A stretch of 64,000 bases of DNA from Chloranthus sessilifolius (Eukaryota > Streptophyta > Magnoliopsida > Chloranthales > Chloranthaceae): assembly GCA_021018995.1 (NCBI GenBank), contig CM037591.1:9244001-9308000 (forward strand), written 5' to 3'. The notes beneath the pieces were generated by a model. It ran no database searches, was not told where the DNA came from, and saw only the letters and a program-made list of their open reading frames with translations. Made by a program: the position numbers and the translations under genes. Shown in pieces: positions 1 through 11,303 of the stretch. Each line of letters starts with the position of its first letter. Within the stretch, counting starts at the first letter, position 1.

Positions 1-628
1 CACCACTTCCGGAAAATATTATTTGTTGAACTCCTCAACAAACTCTTCCCAAGTCCAAGGCAACTCTGGGGTCTCCTGAGCCCGAGTCCGTATCACGGAC
101 TTCCACCAAGGCCTAGCCTCCCCATCCAACATATAAGCTGCCCATCTCACACTCTCATCTTCCGTGCATGTCAGCACGCTAAAGACTTTCTCCATCTCCA
201 TAAGCCAGTTCTCAGCGGCCATTGTGTCTGCCTGCCCAGAAAATGAAGGAGGTCTCATCCTCCTAAACTCTGTAAAAGATGAGGGCACAGGCAACGCAGG
301 TCCTACAGGTGGTGTAGGTGGCTGTTGTTCTCTTGATGCATGAGCTGCAAAGGATGCGACTTGTTGTACCATGGCAGCTGCCATAGTCTCCATAGTGTGC
401 ATCATCCTTTGTCGCTCTTCTCTATCTTCTTGTCTTTCTCTCAATCTCTCTTGTTCTCTTAGATCTTGATCCTGATGATCTCGATCCTCTTCATTATCTT
501 TGTCTACTACTATCGCCTCGGGGCCTCGACTCCTAAAGGCACTCTATTGGTAGGAGAGATGTAATCATCTCACTCGCGTAGGTTCTCCTCGATGGCCTCC
601 TTGGTCGGCCTCTTCCTCTAGATGACAT
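1..628 (-). pseudogene. gag of element A, N-terminal part, frameshifted
   Basis: A plausible start is the ATG at 628, giving a protein opening with MSSRGRGRP, the same opening as gag of element D (ATG at 46742). The region around 19-444 encodes a charged E/R/Q stretch, then MRPPSFSGQ, ENWL and the WWKSV motif of plant Ty3/gypsy capsid proteins (Retrotrans_gag family). The two parts are in different frames, so there is at least one frameshift between about 444 and 533. A TAA stop follows EEFNK at position 19 where D has EEFNKQYF, which looks like CAA changed to TAA. The rest of gag and pol lie outside the window. It would package element RNA in virus-like particles, but this copy is dead. Confidence 0.8.
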
Positions 629-711
629 TTGCACGCATTTGAAACTAAAGTTTAGTAGCGAAGCCCCTATGTTCGACGAAAGAACCCTTGTCGAATTGCT
701 AAAAAGAAAAT

Positions 712-723
712 GGCTCGATACCA
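712..723 (-). other. Degraded primer-binding site of element A
   Basis: The minus strand reads TGGTATCGAGCC next to the LTR. The intact form in D and B is TGGTATCAGAGC, complementary to the 3' end of initiator Met tRNA. One base is lost here. It lies 4 nt from the LTR end at 728. Confidence 0.7.
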
Positions 724-727
724 ATCG

Positions 728-3142
728 TGATGTTCGGATTTCGCACTCAAACCCATGCCATCAGCACGATCATCTTGACCGTGCCCTTTAGCTAAGCACG
801 GAACACTGGTATATCAAGCATCAAAAGTACTATAAATGAAATTGCGGAATTTAAATCTATATTAATTAACTTCCCAAAAGACAGTTCTACCTCATGCCTC
901 TGCATGAATGGGGAACCGATCCGAAGCATCGATGATAGCAGGCATCACGGATGGTTCGGCCCAAAAGAGAAATCCCAACCCTTATATACATGATTTTAAA
1001 TGAATCAAGGCTTGACATACCAAGCCGCATAAAACCTCTCAAAAATCCTCAAAGTGGCACAACGGAGTCCTCTAGAAGAAGTCCTCCGAGGTGGCTCCAA
1101 CTGTCACCGCCGCAAGGTCCGACTCACGGGATCGGCCTCTCAAGCCTCCACTGCTAGTAGTGGACCTGCGACGTATAGTCTATAGGGTGAGCTACATCCT
1201 AGCTCAATAGGGAACAAACATGGTTGAACATATAAATTATAACTCACATATATTCCATGATATGCCATGCATGATGTATCTATGCATTATTATGAAACAA
1301 ATTAAAAGCATTTCGCTTTTACCGCTGATTACTTATATTTTCATTTACTCATGAATGATGCCGAGAAGGCCTAAAGCAAAACTTAAACTTTCAACTTAAG
1401 TAATCCCCAGCAATATAGCATCGAGCCCCGGCGAGATACCCATCATCGCCATCTATATAGATCAGCTTAACCGTATTCTCGAATACAATAGTACCCAAGC
1501 CCCTTTCCCCTGGGGATTGGTGGCGGGGTTTCACTTGTCTCAATCAACACTTCGGGTGTGCTATTTATGTACGGATAAGCTCCGCGACCGCCTACTTGCC
1601 AACCAGACGGCCACGGATATCCCGCCGTGTCGGGCCGTGGATATCCCGCCACGCCTGGGTACCCTATCAAACCTCAAATAAAAAAATATTGGTGCCTTTA
1701 CATATAGTTATTCACCGTGTAAATTGTGCTATCTTATATCGCTTAGGCCCTATCAAACATGATTCAATCCTCGATACATCCCCTGGATACATCACACCGA
1801 TGCATCCGATCCATTTACACCGATCAAGATCTTTATCTCTTTACTAGCTCACGATACCACCTATGGTACCACATAACAGGTGAAACACATCACAAGGGAT
1901 GCAATAAAGAAGGTATAAGACCCTCCAAAGATCTTAAAGTCAAACTCAAAGGTCAACATAAATTATCTCAGTCGATTAATCGAACTCCAAAATCGATTAA
2001 TCGAATCTGATTCGATTAATCGATTTCCAAAATCGATTAATCGAAGGTCAATATCGATCAAGTAATTTGATTAATCGAAATTCTGCTTTAGAAAGTCGAT
2101 TCTCGATTCGACGATTGAGCTTTCATTCGATTAATCGAATCTAATTTCAATTAATCGAAATTCTCCTTTTCGCAAAGTAAACTCACAGTTCGAACAGTCG
2201 AGTTTTCATTCGATTAATCGAATCCCATTTCGATTAATCGAAATTCTTCTTTTCGCAAAGTCGACTCTCAGTTCGAACAGTCGAGTTTCACAAGTTGATT
2301 AATCGATCCCAAATCGATTAATCGAAAACTAAAATCGATTAATCGAAATCCCATTTCGATTAGTCGATTTTTCCTCAAGTCATTTTCCTCCAACCCTTGG
2401 GGTCCACTGGAGGTTCTCAGTCGATTAATCGATCCCCAAATCGATTAATCGAAATCCAAAGTCGATTAATCGAAACCAAATTCGATTAATCGAAATCGTG
2501 GTCCTCTGACCTTTCAACTTCCTGGCCAATTTCGATTAATGAGCAATTTCGATTAATCGAAATTGTCGTCACCCTTCATTTGTATTCTTCCCAATCTTCT
2601 TCCATACTTTTTCCTCTATTTTTCTAAGCCATTATCCTATGATTTAACCCACATTTAACCACAACTTAACCCCTATAATCTATGTATCTTATTTACAAAA
2701 ATTTTACCTTGAATAGATCTCAAGTTGATTTCAAATCAATGGTTGGAAGGCTAGGGTTTCCAGCTTTTGTTCTAACGGATTCCTGCTTAATCCAAGGCGT
2801 TATTGCTTGAATCTCTCTTCCTCAACTAGCATTCACTCCTTGCATTAATCACTCTCTTCACTCTCTCTCTCTTCTTTACTCTCCTTCAACAACCCAAAAT
2901 ACCCATCTAGGGTTATTAAACCCTTTTTATCTATCTCCCTCTTTGTGTGTTGAGCACATACACCGCAGTAGGTGTAAGTGACTTCTCATTTACATCACAC
3001 ACCACATAATCACTCAAACTATCACATCTCGTCCGTTCATCACATTCTATGCTAACTCATGATCTCCTGATTGGTCAAACTTGTGACCAATCGGGCACGG
3101 ATCCCGAGGTCATAGTTTTGCGTGATTTTTCGGGCTATTACA
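728..3142 (-). repeat. 5' LTR of element A (2.4 kb)
   Basis: It starts TGATGTTCGG and ends GGCTATTACA on the plus strand, and is collinear with solo LTR C (18980-21519) and the D LTRs over its whole length. Shared landmarks include the 'cgtgccatcagcac' opening, the 'caccgcagtaggtgta' stretch near the far end and the central palindrome array (1972-2562). As the element is on the minus strand, transcription would run from high to low coordinates. Confidence 0.85.
1972..2562. repeat. Array of palindrome TCGATTAATCGA in LTR A
   Basis: There are some 20 perfect or one-mismatch copies of the 12-bp palindrome TCGATTAATCGA. Many neighbours are 19-22 bp apart, with larger gaps in places. Linkers are short A/T/C-rich stretches such as 'aactccaaaa'. 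The same array is in LTR C, in both D LTRs and in an internal position of D. Confidence 0.9.
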
Positions 3143-4589
3143 TAAAGGGCATAAGAGTAATATCATAATATATAAGTATTTAAGTACATTTAATCGTGAT
3201 ATATAAATATTAAGGTATACACAATCATGGTGCATAAATATTATAGTGCATATCATACGATCATAGTGCATAAACATTGACATTTGATGACACTGTTATG
3301 AGAAAAACTGAATATAGAACTTAACTATTCAAACTCAATCTATTGAATTCATGTTCAGACTCAATCTATTGATTTTAGCTCAATTCATTGAATTATGTTC
3401 ATGCTCAATGGATTGATTTTTCAATCACTTGACATAAATTTATACTCAGGCTCAATCTATTGAGTTTTGCATAATCCATTGAGTTCTATCTGTTACTATT
3501 TAATGTTCATCCTCAATCGATTGACATTCAAGAATCAATGGATTGATATAATTCTATGCATTTTTCTAAAATAATATCATTTATTAGTATTTGCTTTAAT
3601 GTTCATCCTCAATCAATTGACATCCAATAATCAATCGATTGACATAATTTTGTGCATTTTTCTAAAATAATATATTTATTATTTTCTATTTTAATGTTCA
3701 TCTTCAATCGATTGACATCCAATAATTAATCGATTGACATAAATCCGTACTCAATCTATTGAGTTCGATTCAATCTATTGATTTCTCAATCTCAATCGAT
3801 TGACTCAAATCCGTGAGCACACATTAAAATGCATCAGATCACATGGTGGGATTTCAACTATCTTCTTTTTAATCAAAATTATCAATATTAAGGATCACTA
3901 ATCATAACATACATCCATTTAATCATTCATTCATTATTTATGAAATAAACTCACTAATTTACACACAAATCTATTTAAAAATTAATATTTTAAGTTCAAT
4001 AAAAAGTATAATTTTTTCATACTTAGATCGATCGTATCCTCACGATTAGATCGAGATCCCAACAATGATGATGATGATTCTAGAAGAAGGTGAAGGCCGC
4101 TTGAGAATATACGTCAACATTTTGCCGATCTTTCAAAAGAAAGATTCTAGAAAGGTAGATCTATAATTTCTTCTCCAAGGTCTCTAAGATTTTTGACGGC
4201 TCTATTCTTAAGAAGAACTCTAAATGAGATTATGATTTAAGGTTCTTCGTAAGACACTTATTTATAATATTTTAGGAATTATTCGGTATTAAGCTAACAT
4301 ACTAAGGAAGAGTGTATAGGCTTTTACCTCAAAGTCCAAAATAGAGGTTTATAACACACATAATAAGATTCAATCCCTAGACCTCTTGTCTATAACTTAA
4401 AGGCTTTAACCAATAGGCTATTACACAACTTTTGTACATAAATAACGGAGATAAATATAAGAGCTTGGAAAATCAAAACATGTATTTTTAGTTAAAACAT
4501 TTTGAAAAGTCACGACATGCGGGGAATACATTATTAAGCACAAACACATAAATTAGGTGTATCAAAGATATAAAATTTAGATAATAACA
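3143..4589 (-). repeat. 3' LTR of element B, partial (interrupted by element A)
   Basis: From 3148 it follows the right LTR of B from about 10278 to its end, finishing in ...AATAACA next to the PPT. It is about 460 bp longer than the matching part of the right LTR: the stretch around 3840-4320 has no counterpart there. The missing outer part lies left of element A, outside the window. Confidence 0.85.
3308..3810. repeat. 97-bp tandem repeat with TCAATCGATTGA palindromes, left LTR of B
   Basis: The phrase 'ttcatcctcaatcgattgac' and variants recurs at about 3508, 3604 and 3701, a period near 97 bp. Each unit carries two copies of the palindrome TCAATCGATTGA, or one-base variants, with starts about 22 bp apart. 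Flanking copies vary to CAATCTATTGA and CAATCCATTGA. Confidence 0.8.
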
Positions 4590-4602
4590 TTCTTCCCTAC
4601 TT
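4590..4602 (-). other. Polypurine tract of element B
   Basis: The minus strand reads AAGTAGGGAAGAA directly before the 3' LTR start (TGTTATTATC). It is the expected primer site for plus-strand DNA synthesis. Confidence 0.8.
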
Positions 4603-4635
4603 ATAAAAATTTCGTCATCAAAATTGAGTCATACC

Positions 4636-6330
4636 TCAATAGAAGAGATGGGGGTAGTCCCTCATAATAACATTCTCACACTACCAAGTGGCTTCCTCGC
4701 GAAAATGGTGTTGTCAAATCACAAGGACCAGCGGTATAACTTTATTCCTCAGAGTTTATTCTTTTCGGACAATAATCTGAACAGGCACCTCCACAACGGA
4801 TATATCCTTATAAACTTTCAAGGGTTCCCAGTCGATAACGTGAGTAGGGTCTATCACGTATTTCTTTAACATGGATATGTGAAAAACGTTGTGCACATCG
4901 GCAAACTTTGGTGGTAGCTTGACTTGATATGCTGTTTCTCCGATTCTCTTCAAGACTTCGAACGGTCCCACGAATCTCTGACTAAGTTTTTCTTTCAGCC
5001 TGAATCTCATTACTCCTTTCATAGGGGAGATTTTCATGAAGACTTTATCCCCTTCGATCAAATCCCAATTCCTACGCTTCAAATCAGCGTAGGTCTTCTG
5101 CCTACTCTGTGTGGTCCGCATTCGTTCTCAGATTAACTAAACTTGTTTGGACGTGTCTTCAATAATTTGAGATCCTAGAAAACTTCTTACACCGACCTCA
5201 TCCCAACACAATGGAGTTTTACAACTTCTCCCATACAAAGCTTTATACGAGGCCATCTGTATAGTGGACTGGTAACTGTTATTATAAGTGAACTCCGTGA
5301 GAGATATATGTTTGTCCCAATTACCTCTAAAGTCTAGTACATAAGTGTGAAGCATGTCCTCTAACACTTGATTCAACTTTTCGGTCTACCCATCAGTTTG
5401 GGGATAAAAAGCAAAGCTAAATTCTAACTTAGACCCCATCCCATCTTAAAATTTTTACCAAAATCTCGATGTGAAATGAGGGTCTCTATCAGATATAATA
5501 TCAGCAGGTACCCCATGCAATCTGACAATCTACCGAATATAAATATCTGCCAACTGAGAAGCTGAATAGGTCATGTGATGAGGAATAAAATGAACATATT
5601 TAGTCAATCTATCAATCACAACCCAAATAGTGTCGTTCCTCTTCAAAGTCCTCGGCAACCCAGTGATGAAATTTATACCAATACTCTCCCATTTCCAACT
5701 CGGAATCGGTAGTGGCTGAAGTAACCCATGTGATTTCTGATGTTCAGCCTTGACTTGTTGGCATGTGAGACACCTTGCCACGTAATCAGCGATCTCTCTC
5801 TTCATATCATTCCACCAATAATTTTTCTTCAACCCTTTATACATCTTATTCTTCCTAGGGTGAATAGAGAATTTAGACTTATGGGCTGCGTCTAAGATCT
5901 CCCATTTTAATTCTATATTATCAAGTATACAGTAGCGTCCCTGAAACAGTATCATCCCATCATCCCTGACAGTAATTTATGACTTTCCATTGTCCTTCAG
6001 TTTCAAAAGGGTAGGATCTTCAAGTTATAGTTTTCTGATTCGATCAAATAATGACGATGTGATAACAATGTGCGAAAGCAATGCCCTTGATCGAATCACC
6101 TGTTCTGGAATAAATCTGTTGAGGGTATCAACAATAATAATAACCTTTCCCGGATGATACTTGATCTCGTAATCATAATCGATCAGGAATTCCAACCATC
6201 TTCTCTGTCTTATATTCAAGTCTTTCTGAGTAAAAAGATATTTAAGACTTTGATGATCCGTAAAGATGATGAATTTCTCTTCATACAGGTAATGTCTCCA
6301 GATCTTTAGCGCAAATATGATAGCAGCCAA
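4636..6330 (-). pseudogene. pol of element B: RNase H, integrase and chromodomain
   Basis: In order on the minus strand: RNase H ([10 protein letters not shown] near 6260; YHPGK near 6160), an integrase zinc-binding region (H..H and CLTC near 5880-5750), an integrase core (GLPRT, WVVIDRLTK), a C-terminal integrase segment (KRRNWDL, VGPFEVLKRIG, HNVFHISMLKKY), and a chromodomain region (KVIPLVLV...EEATW) ending at a TGA at 4636. The first catalytic Asp of integrase, normally in MDF, is Asn here (INF), so it would be inactive even without the many stops. It follows the RT segment at 6369-7872. Chromodomains can direct integration to particular chromatin. Confidence 0.85.
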
Positions 6331-6368
6331 TTCTAGATCGTGCGTAGGGTAATTCTTTTCATGTTCGT

Positions 6369-7872
6369 TTAATTGCCTGAATTCATAGCTAAAACTCTCT
6401 CATTCTGCATCAGGACACCACCTAGTCCTTTATACAACGCATCGGTATTAACGGTGAAGCCACCACTACCAGAAGGTATCACTAGAATGGGAGCAGTAGT
6501 CAACCTTTTCTTCAACTCGAGAAAACTCTTCTCACACTCATCGGTCCAATTGAATTTCACATTGTTCTTGGTCATCCTGGTAAGAGGTCCTGAAATTTTT
6601 GAGAAACCTTCCACGAACCTTCTATAGTAACCTGCTAAGCCAAGGAAACTCTGTACTTCAGTAACACTTTTGGGACTCGCCCAATTCACAATGGCTTCAA
6701 TCTTAGCAGGATCAACAGTAATCCCTGCCTCAGAAATTATGTGGCCCAGAAATGCCACTTCACGTATCCAGAATTTATATTATTCGTCTTAGCATACAAC
6801 TGGTGGTTCAATAAGGTTTATAAGATGATCTTTATGTGTTCGGTGTACTCTTTTTCGGACTTAGAGTAGATCAGGATGTCATCGACGAAAACCACCACAA
6901 ACTAATCCAAATAGGGCTTGAAAACACGATTCATTAAGTCCATAAATATTGCAGGGGCATTAGTCAATCCGAAATGCATTACTAAAAATTCAAATTGCCC
7001 ATACCTCATATTGAATGCCGTTTTAACTATATCAGACTCTCTCACCCTCAACTGGTGATATCCAGATCTCATATCGATCTTAGAGAAATATTGTGTACTT
7101 TACAGTTGATCAAATAAAATATCGATCCGTGGCAATGGATACTTGTTCTTAATCGTCGCCTGATTCAACTGTCGGTAATCAATGCACAGCCTTTGAGAAC
7201 CGTCCTTCACAAATAAAACTGGAGCACCCCATGGTGACTGACTCCTTCTAATAAAGCCCTTATCTTGTAGTTAATGTAACTGTTTCTTTAATTCTGATAG
7301 TTCTGCAGGCGTCATCTTGTAAGGAGTCTTGGCTATCGGGGCACTACCAGGTATGAGCTTAATCTGAAATTCGACTTCCCTACTCAACGACAAACCCGTC
7401 ACCTCATTCGAAAAAACTCATGTAAATTCATTTATAACAGGAATCGATGATATATCTCCTCGCTTTTTCTCAGCTTCCAATAAAATAAAGAATTTCGGAA
7501 TGGGACCCTTCCATGCGCCCTTGAATTTAAACGTCGGTCCATCCAAAGGGGAAAAAATCACGATCTTGGTGAAACAATCAAGGGTCGCATAAGATTCAGC
7601 GAGTCAATCCATCCCTAGGATAACATCGAAATCTTCGAAATCTAATTCAATTAGATCAACAACCAATGCATAGGTTCTAATCTAGACAGAACATCGAGAA
7701 TAGACTCTGTCAGCAAGCACACTCTTCCCCAGAGGAGTTGCTACGGTCAAAGGAATGCTTATAGGAGAAGAGTCTTTATCAAGAGGCTTAGAGAAGTTCA
7801 AGGATGCGAATGAATAGGAAGCACCTAAATCCAAAAGTACATGAGCGAATAGACCATCGATCATTATCGAAC
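6369..7872 (-). pseudogene. pol of element B: aspartic protease and reverse transcriptase
   Basis: The protease is marked by AHVLLDLGASYSF (catalytic Asp codon near 7831) and later VILGMD followed by TGA where Trp is expected. RT follows with [20 protein letters not shown] near 7150, [13 protein letters not shown] near 7060 and the catalytic FVDD at 6878-6889. The thumb ([29 protein letters not shown]) ends the segment. In-frame stops include DQL-TAA and YLD-TAG in the RT core. All can be derived from CAA/CAG or TGG. This segment begins directly after the intron-like insert at 7873-8100. Confidence 0.87.
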
Positions 7873-8100
7873 CTGGGCACCCAAGACACGCCACGATTTA
7901 AATTATTCAATATAAGGGTATCATTCCATTTTAAAGTTTAATGTCTACCAGATAATCATTAGTTCTTAACAAATTCATTTCATTCATTTTTGAAAACATT
8001 TTCGAAAAGCTATTCATTTTACGCAAATTTATATTTATGACATTACTACGTAAACAGCTATAAAAGAATTTAATTATGAATTTTAAATAAATAAACATAC
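7873..8100 (-). other. Intron-like insert between Gag and protease of element B (228 bp)
   Basis: On the minus strand it begins GTATGT at 8100 and ends TGCCCAG at 7873. Removing it joins a Gly codon (G at 8101 plus GT at 7872-7871), so it is a phase 1 intron, and the protease frame follows at once. The insert is AT-rich, 228 bp (divisible by three), and holds several in-frame stops including TAA and TGA, so an unspliced RNA would give Gag only. Element D has an insert at the same position in the protein (45194-45343). Splicing itself is inferred. Confidence 0.7.
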
Positions 8101-9120
8101 CCTGGATGAAATCGTCTGAAGCTCTAGTGTTAGCAACAGATAGGGTATACACGCGGCCATTAGCCATAATCGTTGCAGGAGGCATAACCCTCGATCCAGA
8201 TGACTTCTTAGGCATCTTGCAGTCAACTGCTTTATACCTAAGTTGTCCATAATTGAAACAAACACCCGTTCCTCTAAGGTAGGTGCTGTAATGATTCTTG
8301 CCACAAGTGGTACAGATCGGAGTAGTCTTTGCAGTCGATGTCACTGTAAAATTAGTCTTGCTCTGCTGCGAGAAGGCTGGTCTTGAGTAAGGAGTGCCCC
8401 TACTCTCCGATCTCATGTTGGATTTAGAAAATACACGATCTCGATGGCCAGATTGAAAGTTTCTAGCAGAGCTTTGACCCACATTACCAGTCAGCGAAGG
8501 CGCTTTCAGTTCTCTCTCAATGGTATAGCACCTATCAATCAGGTCCTTGTATGAGTCGCATCGGTGTCCAACCACCAAGGTCCTGATCTGGGGCTTCAAA
8601 CCCTTTTCAAACCTCCTAAGTCGAAAGTTCTCGTCAGCAACCAAGGTTGGTATAAACTGGCTCAGTTTTGTAAAAAGCTTGGCATAAGCGTCAACACTCA
8701 TCTCTCCCCGTTGCAGGTTCAGGAGTTCCTCAATCATCGCTTCTTGGACGCTCTTGGGATAGTACTTATCATAAAATACTTTTACGAATTTGTCCCAGTC
8801 TCATACATAACCAGGCTCTTCAATACGAGTCGCTTCTTTCAATTGTCTCCACCAGTTCTCGGCACCCCCCTCAAGTTTGTAGGTTGTTAATCTCACTTTA
8901 GTTGTTTCATTACACTCTATCAGATTGAAGATCTTTTCCATCTACTGTACCCATTTCATAGCCTTAGCGCTATCTCCCATCCCATTGAAGTATCGTGGTC
9001 GGTTCTTCCTGAATTCGTCCAATTTCGACCTAGGAGCATGAGTAGGTTGAGATTTCGGAGTTCTAATTACATTGATGCCAATCACAATCACCTCGGTCAA
9101 CACATCAATGTGTTTATTCG
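8101..9120 (-). pseudogene. gag of element B
   Basis: The frame from about 9050 reads FRKNRPRYFNG, then ENWWRQLKEA, then a long open stretch from 8737 (NLQRGEMSVDAYAKLFTKLS, RRFEKGLKPQIR) typical of plant Ty3/gypsy capsid. A zinc-knuckle-like CFNYGQLRYKAVDC lies near 8240; two ligands are lost (second Cys to Tyr, His to Tyr). Upstream there are a TAG (before MEKIF) and a TGA (before DWDKF), replacing likely Gln and Trp codons. The start codon is not clear. The coding sequence ends at the Gly codon split by the insert at 7873-8100. Confidence 0.82.
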
Positions 9121-9190
9121 TCTTCTACAATCGATCAAGCTCATGTTAGACTCCCGTTCCACATATTTCTGACGTAAGAATCAACCTTAG

Positions 9191-9202
9191 GCTCTGATAC
9201 CA
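9191..9202 (-). other. Primer-binding site of element B (tRNA-iMet type)
   Basis: The minus strand reads TGGTATCAGAGC two bases inside the LTR (LTR starts at 9205). This matches the standard plant PBS complementary to initiator Met tRNA. Confidence 0.88.
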
Positions 9203-9751
9203 ATTGTAGCGGCTCGGGATCTCATAACCACTTGATTGTAAAATCTTAAACTTTACCCTAGTATCGTGAACTATAGAAACATAATAAGGCGATAAAAGCA
9301 CCTTAAACAATGGAAGATAAAATTTCTTTAAAATATTAATTAATCAAAATAAAATCTATGATAATGTTCTTATTACAATAGTAAGTTCAACATAATTAAA
9401 GCTTAAACAGTCTTGATAAAATACTAATTGATCAATGTCTCATTTATTTAAAACCAATAATAATAACTAGAAAGGAAATAGATAATTAGGCTACGAAGTC
9501 ATCATCGCCATTCAGTTCAATTTCCTGAGCACCACGTGTCATCTCATCGCTATAGGCTCATACGTTGTCATCGGCGACACCTGTCTCATTTGGTCACCAA
9601 CATCAACAAAGGGTGTAAATTTACACTTGTATGGACCAGACATGCAATTCATTGAAGCATAAAATATCAATCATAGCCATATGAACATTTTGGTATATTT
9701 TATGTGTGTGTGCATGTGGCATGTATAATCTAAATAAGCTGAAATGAACTG

Positions 9752-9754
<3 letters not shown>

Positions 9755-9790
<36 letters not shown>
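9755..9790. repeat. (AT)18 microsatellite
   Basis: An uninterrupted AT dinucleotide run within the right LTR of element B. Confidence 0.95.
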
Positions 9791-9792
<2 letters not shown>

Positions 9793-9851
9793 ATGTTACA
9801 TGAATGCATCATTTCTTTTAATTTCATCTTTCTTGTCATTGAATGTACGCT

Positions 9852-10197
9852 AGACTCTGTCCCGCTCAAGACGTTGGGTCGTAATCATGCTTATCACTTG
9901 TTTAGTTACACTCCGTCATACTCAAGACGTTGGGTCTAATCAATCATATAATTTATTACACGTCAAATTCCATCTCGCTTAAGACGTTGAGTTTAATCAT
10001 GCTCATCATACTCTTGTTTAGTTCGACTCCATCTTACACAAGATGTTGGGTCTAATACCTTCTTAGACTCCATCAGGTATAAGATATTGGGTCTAATGCT
10101 TTTTAATCATGTTTAGTTAGACTCCATCAAGCACAAGATGTTGGGTCTAATACCTTCTTAGACTCTGTCATGTACAAGATGTTGGGTCTAATGCTCG
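9852..10197. repeat. Tandem repeat 'agactccatc...aagatgttgggtctaat' in LTR B
   Basis: About seven degenerate copies of a unit built on ACTCCATC, a short variable spacer, and AAGATGTTGGGTCTAAT occur at 40-65-bp intervals, in two alternating spacer forms ('accttctt' and 'gctttttaatcatg'). The function is unknown. Confidence 0.85.
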
Positions 10198-10631
10198 TTG
10201 ATCATGGCTTAATATTTTATCATATTTTACGTGCCTTGATTATGCATTATATAGATCATCATAGAACATGTAAAGTGCATAAGAGTAATATCATAATACA
10301 TAAGCATTTAAGTGCATTTAATCATGATACATAAATATTGAAGTATACACAATCATGGTGCATAAATATTACAGTGCATATTATACGATCATAGTGTATA
10401 AACATTGACATTTAATAATACTGTTATGAGAAGAACTGAATATAGAACTTAACTATTCAAACATAATCTATTGAATTCATGTTCAGGTTCAATCTATTAA
10501 TTTTAGCTCAATCCATTGAATTCTATTCATGCTCAATGGATTGATTTCTCAATCACTTGACATAAATTCATGCTCAGGCTCAATCTATTGAGTTTTGCTC
10601 AATCCATTGAGTTCTATCTGTTACTATTTAT

Positions 10632-10940
10632 TGTTCATCCTTAATTGATTGACATCCAAGAATCAATCGATTGACATGATTCTATGCATTTTTCTAAAAC
10701 AATATCATTTATTAGTATTTGCTTTAATGCTCATCCCCAATCGATTGACATTCAATAATTAATCGATTGACATAATTCTATGTATTTTTTAAAAACAATA
10801 TCATTTATTAGTTTCTGCTTTAATGTTCATCCTCAATCGATTGCCATCCAATAATCAATCGATTGACATAAATCTATACTCAATTTATTGAGTTCGGCTC
10901 AATTTATTGATTTCTCAATCGATTGATTTCTTAATCTCAA
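10632..10940. repeat. 97-bp tandem repeat with TCAATCGATTGA palindromes, right LTR of B
   Basis: This is the counterpart of 3508-3800: three units near 97 bp, each with paired palindromes about 22 bp apart and a shared 'ctatgcatttttctaaaacaa'-type spacer. Some copies have decayed to AATTGATTGA. Confidence 0.82.
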
Positions 10941-11303
10941 TTGATTGACTCAAATCCATGAGCACACATCAAAATACATAAGATATTTTGCCGATATTTC
11001 AATTAGGGTTTGGAGGTTTATAACACACATAACAAGATTTGATCCCTAAACCTCTTGTCTATAACTTAAAGGCTTTAACCAACAAGCTATTATGCAACTT
11101 GTATATATAAATGATGGAAATATATATTAGAGCTTGGAAAATCAAAACATGTATTTTTAGTTAAAATGTTTTGAAAAGTCAGGACATGCGGGGAATACGT
11201 TATTAAGCACATACATATAAATTAAGCGTATCAAAGACATAAAATTCAGATCATAACAGTACGACCTGAGAAAAATGCTACTTGGGAGTCCAAAATTAAG
11301 AGG

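Larger units (their letters stand above)
1..3142 (-). mobile_element. Element A: Ty3/gypsy chromovirus, 5' part, nested in LTR of element B
   Basis: Reading on the minus strand, the order is 5' LTR (728-3142), a degraded tRNA-iMet primer-binding site, then gag running off the left window edge. The LTR is closely related to the solo LTR C and the LTRs of element D, and the gag N-terminus matches that of D, so all three belong to one family. The LTR ends in ...CTATTACA, followed by TAAAG (3143-3147). The right LTR of element B reads TAAAG at the equivalent place, so A inserted into B's left LTR and TAAAG is probably its target duplication. The left end of A is outside the window. Confidence 0.85.
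3143..11258 (-). mobile_element. Element B: degenerate Ty3/gypsy chromovirus (right part of left LTR to right LTR)
   Basis: On the minus strand the order is 5' LTR (9205-11258), PBS (9191-9202), gag, intron-like insert, protease, RT, RNase H, integrase, chromodomain, PPT (4590-4602) and 3' LTR (3143-4589, the rest displaced beyond element A and the left window edge). The domain order PR-RT-RH-INT plus a C-terminal chromodomain places it among plant chromoviruses, probably Tekay/Del-like. The LTR sequence is unrelated to A/C/D. Every coding domain carries stops. The right flank is GTACG (11259-11263); the matching left target copy is out of view. Confidence 0.88.
9205..11258 (-). repeat. 5' LTR of element B (2.05 kb)
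   Basis: It begins TGTAGCGGCTCGGG and ends CAGATCATAACA. The end matches 4500-4589 of the left LTR. Relative to the left copy it lacks about 460 bp, with the junction near 10985. It contains an (AT)n run, a tandem repeat (9852-10197) and the 97-bp palindrome repeats (10632-10940). Confidence 0.87.

Noticed and set aside
1972-2562. Possible CRISPR-like or satellite DNA reading of the TCGATTAATCGA array
   Set aside because: Spacers are short, not unique and not of fixed length; the array is confined to LTRs and one internal site of a plant retroelement.
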